From: Patescibacteria group bacterium
Lineage (GTDB): Bacteria; Patescibacteriota; Patescibacteriia; Patescibacteriales; UBA12465
NCBI GenBank assembly: GCA_021734825.1
Contig: JAIPIE010000021.1
Span: 1 to 11,363, forward strand
Direction: 5' to 3'
Length of the DNA: 11,363 nucleotides
Shown here in pieces: positions 1 through 7,775 of this stretch. The notes beneath the pieces are model-generated. The model saw only the letters and a list, made by a program, of their open reading frames with translations, was not told where the DNA came from and did not search any database. The translations under genes were made by a program, and so were the position numbers. Each line of letters opens with the position of its first letter. Position 1 is the first letter of the stretch.

Positions 1-25
1 TAATAGTTAATTTTAATACAACTTT

Positions 26-997
26 ATGTTCTCTTATCGCATTTTTCTAAAACAAGCCTGGAGTATTACTAAAAAATACCGACACCTCTGGTTCTTTGGT
101 ATTTTTGCCTCATTAAGCACTATCGGTGGTGAGTATCAGCTCATTACTCAAGGTTTTAATGCTCAGCCGGGTGGGCATTTTGTCGATAACGGCATTTTTA
201 CTCTTTACAACCTTTTTAACCCTACATTTTATAGTAGTTTAGGTCAACTGGCCGCCGCCAACCCTTCGGCTTTTTGGTCTTTAATTAGCGTAATTGTTTT
301 AGCCATATTATTAGTACTAATTATGGTTTATTTGGCTATAACTTCTCAGGCTGCCTTAGTTGAGCAGAGCGCTCGCCTTATTTTGAGCAAAAAAAAGCAT
401 GAAGAATTAAGTATTAACGAAGGTATTACTTTTGGGCGTCGTCATTTTTGGCCTGTTTTAGGTTTAAATCTTGCTAATAGCTTTATTATTAGTGCTTGCC
501 TCTTAATTATTAGTCTGCCCCTGGTTTTTCTATTTATTACTGATTCTTCAGCTATTGCCTTAACATATTCCGTACTCTTTATTATATTTGTACCTATTGC
601 CTTAGCTATTGCCTTGATTATGAAATATGCTATTGCTGCTCAGGTCTTAGAAAGTAAGAGCTTTATTACTGCCATTGAAAAAGCTTGGAAGATATTTCGT
701 CACAATTGGCTAGTTAGTTTAGAAATGGCCATTATTCTATTTTTAATTAATTTTATCGTCGGACTCGGCACATTAATTATCATTTCTTTATTTTTTGTCC
801 CTCTTTTGCTATTAGCCTTTCAGTTATATGCGCCATTACTTATGACTTTGAGTTTTATTCTGATAATTACGAGCATGATTATAGTTGCCTCCATATTAAA
901 CACCTTCCAAATTTCTGCCTGGACTAGTTTATATTTACACTTGCAGCAAAAAAGAGGGATTAGCAAACTAGAGCGTTTTTTCAAGCGCAATCGATAA
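26..997 (+). CDS. Polytopic inner-membrane protein of unknown function
   Basis: This 323-aa protein is very hydrophobic. Likely membrane segments lie near residues 20-35, 84-108, 145-172, 179-205, 229-262 and 264-295, and the C-terminus is basic (KLERFFKRNR). Two similar juxtamembrane motifs, KKYRHLWFFG (residues 16-25) and KIFRHNWLVS (222-231), suggest an internally repeated bundle. That layout resembles the poorly characterised membrane domains seen beside glycerophosphodiester phosphodiesterases and in many candidate-phylum bacteria, but I cannot assign a family with certainty. I see no catalytic motif, signal peptide or transporter signature. The ATG at 26 is the first in frame after the stops at 1-6 and has no Shine-Dalgarno sequence. 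A 75-nt structured spacer separates it from the ATPase gene downstream, so co-transcription is possible but not shown. That it is a real membrane protein is secure; its function is unknown. Confidence 0.8.
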   Translation: MFSYRIFLKQAWSITKKYRHLWFFGIFASLSTIGGEYQLITQGFNAQPGGHFVDNGIFTLYNLFNPTFYSSLGQLAAANPSAFWSLISVIVLAILLVLIMVYLAITSQAALVEQSARLILSKKKHEELSINEGITFGRRHFWPVLGLNLANSFIISACLLIISLPLVFLFITDSSAIALTYSVLFIIFVPIALAIALIMKYAIAAQVLESKSFITAIEKAWKIFRHNWLVSLEMAIILFLINFIVGLGTLIIISLFFVPLLLLAFQLYAPLLMTLSFILIITSMIIVASILNTFQISAWTSLYLHLQQKRGISKLERFFKRNR

Positions 998-1013
998 TTT
1001 TAAGTCTTTTTTA

Positions 1014-1057
1014 AGCCGCGGTGAAGACTGCCGATTTGCGGCGGACTAAGCGCGGCT
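1014..1057 (+). other. GC-rich nested stem-loop in the leader of the pilus ATPase gene
   Basis: This 44-nt stretch is about two-thirds G+C inside an AT-rich region. It can fold as an outer 7-bp stem, AGCCGCG (1014-1020) with CGCGGCT (1051-1057). Inside it an inner 6-bp stem, CTGCCG (1028-1033) with CGGCGG (1039-1044, one G-U pair), closes a 5-nt loop. An alternative pairing, AGTCTT (1003-1008) with AAGACT (1024-1029), competes with the inner stem. No T-run follows, so it is not a classical intrinsic terminator. It could be a 5'-UTR regulatory structure, an RNA processing site in a 26-5188 transcript, or a dispersed palindromic repeat. The pairing is seen in the sequence; any function is inference. 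Confidence 0.45.
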
Positions 1058-1072
1058 ATTAAATATGTAACT

Positions 1073-4000
1073 ATGAGCGATGTTGCTTCAATTGAAAATT
1101 TGATTGATCCGGAAAAAAGCAAAGATGAGGACAGTGTTCAAGGAAAATTTGCCACTAAACAAAAGGAGATCAAATTAAAAGAAATAGAAAAAAAATGCGA
1201 ACAAAGAGCGGCCGCTATTGGTCTGCCCTATGTTAATTTATTTGCTTTTCCTATCAGCCCAGAAGCATTGATGCTGATACCAGAAGCTTTATGTATAGAG
1301 CTTGGCATGGTTTGTTTTTTCTATGATGGCAAAAATATCAGAGTTGCTTGTCTAGAACCGACCCAAGAAATTGCGGACGAAATTGAACATTTAAATGAAC
1401 AGTATTTTAGCGATATCAAACTTTACTTAATCTCCCAAAATAGTTTTGAGCAAGCGCTTGAGGCCTATAAAACTATCCCCAAGGTAAAAAAATATGAATC
1501 GGGAGTAGAAATTACCGCTGAAAATTTAGATAAATTTAAACAAGACATATCAAGCTATAAATCACTAAACGATAAAATTAATGAAGTGAACGTAAGTGAC
1601 ATTGTCACGCTTATTTTAGCTACTGCGCTCAAGGTAAACTCTAGTGATATTCATATTGAAGCGGAGGAAAATGGAGTCGCTGTTCGCTTTCGTATCGATG
1701 GCGTTCTCCAAGATGCCGCCACGATTGATAAGGATAAATGGCGTAAGATAATCACACGCATGAAGATTTTAGCTAAAGTTAAAATCAACATTGCCAATAA
1801 ACCTCAAGATGGTCGCTATACCATTCATTTAAGTGACGGCAAGATTGATGTCCGTTCTTCATTTCTACCGACCGCCTTTGGCGAAAGCGTGGTTATGCGT
1901 TTACTCGACTCTAAAGCGGCCTCGCTTGAGTTTGCTAAATTGGGCATCCGACCAGAAATATTAAAAAAATTAAATAAAGAAATCAGTAAACCAAATGGTC
2001 TTATTCTAACTACTGGTCCGACTGGGTCTGGTAAAACAACTACTCTCTACGCCATTTTAAACCAACTCAACCAACCAGGTACAAAAATAGTCACTCTTGA
2101 AGATCCGATTGAATATCAATTAAAAGGAATTAACCAGAGTCAAATTGACACTAAACGTGGTTATTCTTTTTCTGATGGCTTACGCTCAATTTTAAGACAA
2201 GATCCAAATATTATCATGGTTGGAGAAATTAGAGATTTAGAAACAGCCGAAATAGCCGTACAAGCTTCACTTACTGGACACTTAGTTTTATCCACTCTTC
2301 ACACCAATGACGCCGCTGGTGTGATTCCTCGTTTAATTGATATTGGCGTAAAACCATATTTTTTAGTGCCCTCTATAAATGCCGTAATTGGTCAACGGCT
2401 AGTTAGAAAGCTTTGCCCTCATTGTCGCCAAGAACAAATTCTCAGTGATGAAGAAGAAGAACAAGTACAGAGGATTATGGCTGTTATTTCACCAAAGGCA
2501 AATATTGATATACCAACAAAACTGCCAACTATTTATCAGGCATCTCCTGAAGGTTGCAAGGAGTGTAATTTTATCGGCTACAAAGGACGTTTGGGCATAT
2601 ATGAAATATTCACCATGGATGATAATCTGAAACAATTAACTATTGATAAGGCTCCAGCTTTTAAAATTTTACAACAAGCGATTGAAAATGGCATGATCAC
2701 CATGCTCCAAGATGGCGTCTTGAAATGTCTAGACGGTATTACTTCCTTAGAGGAGGTTTATCGTGTCGTCGGTAATTTTGACTACGTTAATGAACTTTAT
2801 GATATTGTCATCTCCCAAACTCTTGGACGAGGCGTAAAGGTAAATCAAGAAGAGTTTGAACGCGCCCAAGCCTTAACTAGAAATGTTGGACAAACTATCA
2901 ATTTAAGCGAAGTTCCATCCAAGGAAGTTATTAAACTAATTATGGCCATGGCGGCCGACAGTCAGGCCGGAGACATCCATATTGAGCCAACTGAAAATAG
3001 TGTTAAGGTGCGCTTCCGCATCGATGGCGTAATGCATGATATCTTAGAACTACCTAAAACTAGCTACCTACCTATTCTTTCGGAAGTAAAAATTCTAGCT
3101 GGCTTTGCTACTAATGTTAAAAGGGCGACGCTTGATGGACGATTTGCAATTTACCTTCCTGACAATAAAATTGATTGTCGTTTGTCTATTATTTCCGGTG
3201 GTTTTGGTGAAACAATTGTTGTGCGTTTATTAGCCACTTCAGCCGCTGATTTAAATTTAGAAACTTTAGGTATTACTTCTGTCGCTAAAAAACATCTTGA
3301 CTTAGCCATGACTAAAACTAAGGGTATTATTATTACTACTGGTCCGACTGGATCTGGTAAAACAACTACTCTTTATGGCATTTTAAATAAACTCAATAAA
3401 TCAGACGTAAAAATTATTACCGTTGAAGATCCAATTGAGTATCAATTACCAGGAGTAATGCAAACTCAAATTGACACCGAACATGGTTACACGTTTGCAG
3501 CCGCAATGCGCTCACTTCTACGTCAAAATCCTAATATCATGATGATTGGTGAAATTAGAGACGAAGAAACGGCGAAAATTGCTATTGAAGCAGCCATGAC
3601 TGGTCACTTAGTCCTTTCTACCATTCATGCCAACAGTGCCGCTGGCGCTATTTCTCGTTTTGCCGGACTAGGAGTAGAAAAATCATCACTAGCTAATTCC
3701 ATTGAATTTTCTATCGGACAACGTTTAGCTCGCCGTATTTGCCCTCATTGTAAAGTCATTGATCCTTCCACCCCAGAGAAAATTAAAAAAGCAGAAGAAA
3801 TTCTAAAAAGCATAAAAAATAATGAAATTGTTATTCCTAAAACTTTAGAGTTTTATCGTGGCGCTGGCTGTGAAGAGTGCAAGCATATCGGCTATAAAGG
3901 CCGAGTCGGTTTATATGAAACTATTGCAGCTACTCCCACTATTCAAAAATTAATCCAAGGCGATGAAGCCACAGACTACGACATTGAGCAAGAAGCAATT

Positions 4001-4090
4001 AATGAGGGCACAGTCACTATTGCGCAAGATGGCATTATTAAAGCGTTGGCTGGAGAAACTAGTCTTGATGAAGTTTTTCGTGTAATTTAA
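1073..4090 (+). CDS. Tandem (double-headed) type IV pilus assembly ATPase, PilB/GspE family
   Basis: A cytoplasmic motor ATPase that should drive pilin extraction and assembly in a type IV pilus or related system. It has 1005 aa; a PilB is usually about 560-580. An MshEN/T2SSE-N-like domain (about residues 40-135) is followed by two full N2-plus-RecA-like ATPase copies. Copy 1 has FRID at 206-209, Walker A GPTGSGKT at 315-322, Walker B with GEIRD (E385), His box (H403, H410) and zinc cysteines C448/C451 and C495/C498. Copy 2 has the same at 648-651, 757-764, E827, H845/H852, C890/C893 and C933/C936. Anchors from R205/R647 to C448/C890 are offset by exactly 442 residues, so the core aligns without net gaps. 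Copy 2 lacks its own N1 domain; a linker (about 567-612) replaces it. All visible ATPase motifs are intact in both. No Shine-Dalgarno sequence precedes the ATG. It probably leads an operon through 5188. No pilC, pilT or pilin gene is in the window. Confidence 0.93.
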   Translation: MSDVASIENLIDPEKSKDEDSVQGKFATKQKEIKLKEIEKKCEQRAAAIGLPYVNLFAFPISPEALMLIPEALCIELGMVCFFYDGKNIRVACLEPTQEIADEIEHLNEQYFSDIKLYLISQNSFEQALEAYKTIPKVKKYESGVEITAENLDKFKQDISSYKSLNDKINEVNVSDIVTLILATALKVNSSDIHIEAEENGVAVRFRIDGVLQDAATIDKDKWRKIITRMKILAKVKINIANKPQDGRYTIHLSDGKIDVRSSFLPTAFGESVVMRLLDSKAASLEFAKLGIRPEILKKLNKEISKPNGLILTTGPTGSGKTTTLYAILNQLNQPGTKIVTLEDPIEYQLKGINQSQIDTKRGYSFSDGLRSILRQDPNIIMVGEIRDLETAEIAVQASLTGHLVLSTLHTNDAAGVIPRLIDIGVKPYFLVPSINAVIGQRLVRKLCPHCRQEQILSDEEEEQVQRIMAVISPKANIDIPTKLPTIYQASPEGCKECNFIGYKGRLGIYEIFTMDDNLKQLTIDKAPAFKILQQAIENGMITMLQDGVLKCLDGITSLEEVYRVVGNFDYVNELYDIVISQTLGRGVKVNQEEFERAQALTRNVGQTINLSEVPSKEVIKLIMAMAADSQAGDIHIEPTENSVKVRFRIDGVMHDILELPKTSYLPILSEVKILAGFATNVKRATLDGRFAIYLPDNKIDCRLSIISGGFGETIVVRLLATSAADLNLETLGITSVAKKHLDLAMTKTKGIIITTGPTGSGKTTTLYGILNKLNKSDVKIITVEDPIEYQLPGVMQTQIDTEHGYTFAAAMRSLLRQNPNIMMIGEIRDEETAKIAIEAAMTGHLVLSTIHANSAAGAISRFAGLGVEKSSLANSIEFSIGQRLARRICPHCKVIDPSTPEKIKKAEEILKSIKNNEIVIPKTLEFYRGAGCEECKHIGYKGRVGLYETIAATPTIQKLIQGDEATDYDIEQEAINEGTVTIAQDGIIKALAGETSLDEVFRVI
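2009..2046 (+). repeat. Direct repeat copy 1 (Walker A of first ATPase half)
   Basis: This 38-nt stretch encodes TTGPTGSGKTTT in the first ATPase half. It matches 3335-3372 at 37 of 38 positions, including most synonymous sites, whereas the flanking DNA of the two halves is clearly diverged. It marks the internal duplication and could be a tract kept alike by gene conversion. Confidence 0.75.
3335..3372 (+). repeat. Direct repeat copy 2 (Walker A of second ATPase half)
   Basis: This is the partner of 2009-2046, in the same frame and on the same strand, 1326 nt (442 codons) downstream. The only difference is a G/A change at the third position of one glycine codon. Confidence 0.75.
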
Positions 4091-4112
4091 AATTATTAAT
4101 CACTCATATAAT

Positions 4113-4688
4113 ATGATCAACAAAACACTTATCAATAAATTAAAAGACAGCTACGGACAGAGAGAGAAAGAGCGAAGACAAATTATTAGTCGTTCCAACG
4201 ATGTACTTTTTCAAGCTAAAAAAACTATCTTTGCACTACAACGAGAAGAGCTGAAAGAGGCTGAAGATAAACTAAAAGCCATGGAAGATTTACTCAAAAA
4301 AATGGAAAAAGATTTTGGTTTTATTCGTTTACGCGAAGAAGGAGCTTATCATGCGGCCGCCGAAGAATATGTCGAAGCTAAAACTTTCGCTGCCGTTATT
4401 TCCGGTAAAAGCATTACTGACATTAAGGGCATTAAACTAGGCTATGATAGTTACCTAGGTGGTTTTTGCGATCTCATTGGCGAAATGGTTCGTTATGCTA
4501 CTAATCGTGCCGCTAAGGGTAAATATGAGACGGTGGCCGAGATGAAAGAAAAAGGCGAAGCAATTATGAGTAATTTATTAGACTTTGATTTAACTGGTTA
4601 TTTACGCACTAAATACGATCAGGCCCGAGGACATTTACGAAAACTAGAACAAATGGCTTACGAAATTCGTCTACGCAAAGATAAATAA
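4113..4688 (+). CDS. Translin/TRAX-family protein
   Basis: An all-helical protein of 191 aa, close to the size of archaeal translin-like proteins. The family signature is clear: EEYVEA (residues 84-89), YLGGFCDLIGEMVRYA (114-129), a helix with LLDFDLTGYLRTKYDQ (155-170) and the C-terminal LRKLEQMAYEIRLR (175-188). Eukaryotic translin and TRAX form the C3PO octamer, which binds single-stranded RNA or DNA; TRAX supplies acidic residues for metal-dependent RNase activity. E85, E88, D120 and E124 lie in the corresponding conserved motifs, so a nuclease-competent, TRAX-like protein is plausible; this is inference from motif memory, not an alignment. A charged helix at residues 40-68 may be a coiled coil. 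The gene sits 22 nt after the pilus ATPase and 5 nt before the phosphoesterase, so it is probably in their operon. No Shine-Dalgarno sequence precedes it. A role in RNA processing or decay is the most likely reading. Confidence 0.85.
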   Translation: MINKTLINKLKDSYGQREKERRQIISRSNDVLFQAKKTIFALQREELKEAEDKLKAMEDLLKKMEKDFGFIRLREEGAYHAAAEEYVEAKTFAAVISGKSITDIKGIKLGYDSYLGGFCDLIGEMVRYATNRAAKGKYETVAEMKEKGEAIMSNLLDFDLTGYLRTKYDQARGHLRKLEQMAYEIRLRKDK

Positions 4689-4693
4689 AAACT

Positions 4694-5188
4694 ATGCTTA
4701 TTGCTATCGCCTCTGATTTGCACGACAATCTTGCCAACTGGCAAATATTTAATAACTACTTAAACGAGCAGGGCATTACTACCCTGCTTTTCTGCGGCGA
4801 TTTATGTAATAGTGAGACCTTGCAACATCTTCGACAAGAATTTGCAGGAAAAATATATTTTATTGCTGGCAATCAGGAATTATACGATTTTCAGGAGGCA
4901 AAAGATTTAAAAAACTCGGAATTTTTAGGACGCTACGGCGCCATAGAAATAGAGAACATAAAAATCGGCTTAATTCATGAACCATCTTATAAAGAGCAGC
5001 TACTGAAAAAGAATAAACAGCTTGATTTTATTTTTTACGGACACACCCATAAACCTTGGATAGAAAATGAAAACTCCTTAGTTATGGCTAACCCTGGAAC
5101 TTTAGGAGGAGTATTTTATCGAGCTAGTTTTGCTCTTTTAAATACTAAAAATAAAAAGCTGGAATTAAAAATATTGGACCAACTATAA
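4694..5188 (+). CDS. YfcE/MJ0936-type metallophosphoesterase
   Basis: This 164-aa calcineurin-like phosphoesterase is typical in length for the small YfcE/MJ0936 phosphodiesterases. The metal-binding motifs occur in order: DLH (D8, H10), GD (D36), GN (N60), a histidine in IHE (H95) and GHTH (H117, H119), followed by the family's NPGT (133-136). The third motif reads GNQE rather than GNHD or GNCD; the metal-binding Asn is kept. It should be a soluble, di-metal (often Mn or Ni) phosphodiesterase. The natural substrate of this family is mostly unknown, and nothing here identifies it. It starts 5 nt after the translin stop without a Shine-Dalgarno sequence, so it is probably translated from the same mRNA and may be coupled. 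It ends the + strand operon; a hairpin terminator follows within 10 nt. Confidence 0.9.
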   Translation: MLIAIASDLHDNLANWQIFNNYLNEQGITTLLFCGDLCNSETLQHLRQEFAGKIYFIAGNQELYDFQEAKDLKNSEFLGRYGAIEIENIKIGLIHEPSYKEQLLKKNKQLDFIFYGHTHKPWIENENSLVMANPGTLGGVFYRASFALLNTKNKKLELKILDQL

Positions 5189-5193
5189 TAAAT

Positions 5194-5231
5194 AAAAAAG
5201 GCCTTCTGTGAACTGTACGAAGGTCTTTTTT
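5194..5231. terminator. Bidirectional intrinsic terminator between convergent genes
   Basis: AAAAAAGGCCTTC (5194-5206) pairs with GAAGGTCTTTTTT (5219-5231) over 13 positions with one G-U, around a 12-nt loop. The hairpin core is flanked by A's on the left and T's on the right, so RNA from either strand ends in a U-run. It lies just after the phosphoesterase stop (5188) and just beyond the uvrA stop (5244) and can serve both convergent transcripts. Confidence 0.9.
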
Positions 5232-5243
5232 GTTTGTGGGTAA

Positions 5244-7712
5244 TTATTTATACAGAGCTTGCAAATACTGCCCAGTTACACTTTGTTTACATTTAATAAT
5301 ATCTAAAGGTGTGCCCTGTGCCACCACTTGTCCGCCCTTGGTGCCACCATCTGGACCCATATCAATTACCCAATCAACTGATTTAATCACATCTAAGTTA
5401 TGTTCGATAATTAACACCGTGTTTCCCTGGTCAACTAATAAATTGAGGACCTTAAGCAAACGATCAATATCGGCAAAATGTAGGCCGGTAGTCGGCTCAT
5501 CTAAAATATAAAGCGTACGACCAGTAGCGCGACGCGATAATTCTGTCGCCAATTTAATGCGCTGGGCTTCGCCGCCGGAAAAAGTGGTCGCTGATTGACC
5601 AAGATGAATATAACCAAGACCAACCTCCTCTAAAGTTGAGAGTTTTTGATAAAGAGCTGAATGATTTTTAAAAAATTCCAAGGCCTCGCTAACAGTAAGA
5701 TTTAAAACATCAAAAATATTTTTATCCTTATATCTAATATCAAGAATTTTTTGCTGAAACCGTTGCCCATGACAAGCTTCACAAGTTAAATAAACATCAT
5801 TTAAGAATTGCATCTCCACCTTAATTACACCATCACCAGAACAGCGTTCACAGCGACCACCAGAAACATTAAAAGAAAAATGCCCCGGAGTTAAACGCTT
5901 TAAACGTGCCTCCGGTAGTTCCGCAAATAAATCTCTAATATAGGTATATAGACCCGTATACGTAGCTGGATTGGAACGAGGAGTACGACCAATCGGCGAT
6001 TGGTTGATATCAATAACTTTATCAATATGATCAAGACCTTTAATCTCTCGATGTGCTCCCACCTCTGCTTTAGAACGATAGAATTTACGAGTTAGGGCGT
6101 TAGCGAGAATGTCAGACATTAAAGTTGACTTACCTGAACCAGACACGCCGGTAATTGCTACTAATTTAGCCAAAGGAATATCTACGTCAATATTTTTAAG
6201 GTTGTGTTCGCTGGCCCCAATAACAGAAATTGCCCTGCCATTACCCTCTCGAAAAGATTTCTTATCAGGAATTGATTTTGTTCCTGATAAATACTCACCG
6301 GTGATTGATGCTCGGCACTCGTTGATTAATTCCGGTTTCCCCGCAAATAAAATTTGACCACCATGTTCACCGGCACCAGGACCTACATCAACTAAATAAT
6401 CAGCAGACCTCATCATAGCGGCATCATGTTCAACGACAATTACAGTATTACCATTATCACGCAAGCTTTTAAGCATGGAAATAAGCCTATCATTATCGCG
6501 CTGATGTAAACCAACTGAAGGCTCATCTAGAACATAAAGCACACCACTTAAAGTTGACCCAACTTGAGCCGCTAAACGAATACGTTGAGCTTCACCACCA
6601 GACAAACTAGCAGCTGGCCTATTTAAAGTTAAATAGGATAAACCAACTTTTTCTAAAAATTCCAAGTTTTTCACTACTTCTTTTAAAATAGGGAGAATAA
6701 TACTAGCTGATGAACCCCAGCTATCTCTTTCCAACCAAGAAAACAAGAGTGCCCGCAAAGAATCAACTGTTTTTTCCCCAAGATCAAAAATATTTAAACC
6801 CTTAATCTTAACAGCCAAATATTCTGACTTCAAACGAGCGCCAGCGCAGGCAGGGCAAATAGCTGGTCGCATGCATTTTTCTATTTCTTGTCTAACAAAG
6901 TTTGATTTCGTTTCTTCATGACGAGCGAGAAGCTCAGTACTCAAACCTGACCACTTTTTATCTCCATTTAAAATAGCGGCTCGCTGTCCAGCTGTTAATG
7001 TTTGCAGTGGTTGATCTAAAGTAAAATCGTAGCGCTCACCCAATTGTTTTAGCTGTCCAAATAAAGAACTATTTTGATTTAAATTAGCGTGAGATAAAGG
7101 CTTAATTGCTCCCTGTAATAAACTTAGCTTAAGATTAAAAACAAGTTCAGGATCTATCTCCGTGCGCGTTCCTAAACCGCTACAATAAGCGCAGGCGCCA
7201 TAATTTGAGTTAAAAGAAAAATGACGTGGCTCCATTTCCGACAGAACATAACTACAGTTAGTGCAAGCATAAAGATAATGAGAATCATCCTTCTTTTTCG
7301 TCTTACTATTTCTAATCGCCTTTTTTAAACGGGTTTTACAGTGAGGGCAATAGGGCCAAGCCACTCGAGCATAGAGCAGGCGCAGATAATCATAAATTTC
7401 TGTCACCGTGCCCACCGTAGAGCGAGGATTATTACCAACTGTTCTCTGATCAATAGCAATGGCTGGAGAGAGACCTTCAATTAAATCAAAATCAGGCTTA
7501 TCCATTAAACCTACAAATTGACGAGCATAAGCTGATAAAGATTCAACATATCGGCGCTGACCTTCAGCATAGATCGTATCAAAAGCTAAAGAAGATTTAC
7601 CAGAGCCGGACAATCCAGTAATAACAATTAGCTGATTGCGTGGCAAATCGAGACTAATATTTTTTAAATTGTGAGTACGGGCACCTCTTATCTTAATCTT
7701 ATTTTCAAGCAT
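5244..7712 (-). CDS. uvrA: Excinuclease ABC subunit A (UvrA), lacking most of the UvrB-binding domain
   Basis: The DNA-damage-recognition ATPase of nucleotide excision repair. Both ABC halves are complete. The first has Walker A GLSGSGKS (33-40), signature SGGEAQ (371-376) and VLDEPS (394-399); the second has GVSGSGKST (522-530), SGGEAQ (712-717) and LDEPT (737-741). Zinc modules are C150/C153...C174/C177 and C621/C624...C644/C647. Signature II DNA-contact sequence such as QSPIGRTPRSNPATYTG (571-587) is near-identical to E. coli as I recall it. The protein has 822 aa against about 940. The shortfall maps to one place: CPHC (122-125) is joined to C150 by only about 25 mostly basic residues where E. 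coli has roughly 115 more, namely its UvrB-binding domain. The frame is continuous, so this is not a sequencing break. UvrA2 (class II) proteins also lack that domain. A sigma-70-like promoter lies just upstream; no Shine-Dalgarno sequence is visible. Confidence 0.95.
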   Translation of the reverse strand: MLENKIKIRGARTHNLKNISLDLPRNQLIVITGLSGSGKSSLAFDTIYAEGQRRYVESLSAYARQFVGLMDKPDFDLIEGLSPAIAIDQRTVGNNPRSTVGTVTEIYDYLRLLYARVAWPYCPHCKTRLKKAIRNSKTKKKDDSHYLYACTNCSYVLSEMEPRHFSFNSNYGACAYCSGLGTRTEIDPELVFNLKLSLLQGAIKPLSHANLNQNSSLFGQLKQLGERYDFTLDQPLQTLTAGQRAAILNGDKKWSGLSTELLARHEETKSNFVRQEIEKCMRPAICPACAGARLKSEYLAVKIKGLNIFDLGEKTVDSLRALLFSWLERDSWGSSASIILPILKEVVKNLEFLEKVGLSYLTLNRPAASLSGGEAQRIRLAAQVGSTLSGVLYVLDEPSVGLHQRDNDRLISMLKSLRDNGNTVIVVEHDAAMMRSADYLVDVGPGAGEHGGQILFAGKPELINECRASITGEYLSGTKSIPDKKSFREGNGRAISVIGASEHNLKNIDVDIPLAKLVAITGVSGSGKSTLMSDILANALTRKFYRSKAEVGAHREIKGLDHIDKVIDINQSPIGRTPRSNPATYTGLYTYIRDLFAELPEARLKRLTPGHFSFNVSGGRCERCSGDGVIKVEMQFLNDVYLTCEACHGQRFQQKILDIRYKDKNIFDVLNLTVSEALEFFKNHSALYQKLSTLEEVGLGYIHLGQSATTFSGGEAQRIKLATELSRRATGRTLYILDEPTTGLHFADIDRLLKVLNLLVDQGNTVLIIEHNLDVIKSVDWVIDMGPDGGTKGGQVVAQGTPLDIIKCKQSVTGQYLQALYK

Positions 7713-7746
7713 GAAAGCAGAAATTAATATTTTTTGAATAGAGTAT

Positions 7747-7775
7747 ATTATACAAGCTTTTTCCTAAAAAAACAA
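7747..7775 (-). promoter_or_regulatory. Predicted sigma-70 promoter of uvrA
   Basis: Read on the - strand there is TTGTTT (-35, 7775-7770), a 17-nt spacer and a perfect TATAAT (-10, 7752-7747). Transcription would start near 7740 and give a leader of about 28 nt before the uvrA ATG at 7712. The -35 box lies inside the T-run of the terminator of the upstream PLD gene. Confidence 0.7.

Noticed and set aside
1..25. Promoter or upstream gene end before the first membrane protein
   Set aside because: Only 25 nt are visible, with stop triplets at 1-6 but no identifiable coding or promoter signal.
2445..2630. Open frame of 61 codons inside the pilus ATPase gene
   Set aside because: It is out of frame within well-conserved PilB sequence and has no start signal.
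4107..4112. TATAAT directly before the translin ATG
   Set aside because: As a -10 box it would start RNA inside the coding region, and no -35 at proper spacing stands out; probably chance.
5230..5511. Open frame of 93 codons on the + strand
   Set aside because: It lies wholly opposite the conserved C-terminal part of uvrA and has no recognisable motif; it is an antisense shadow.
6109..6357. Open frame of 82 codons on the + strand
   Set aside because: It is antisense to the second ATPase half of uvrA, with no family features.
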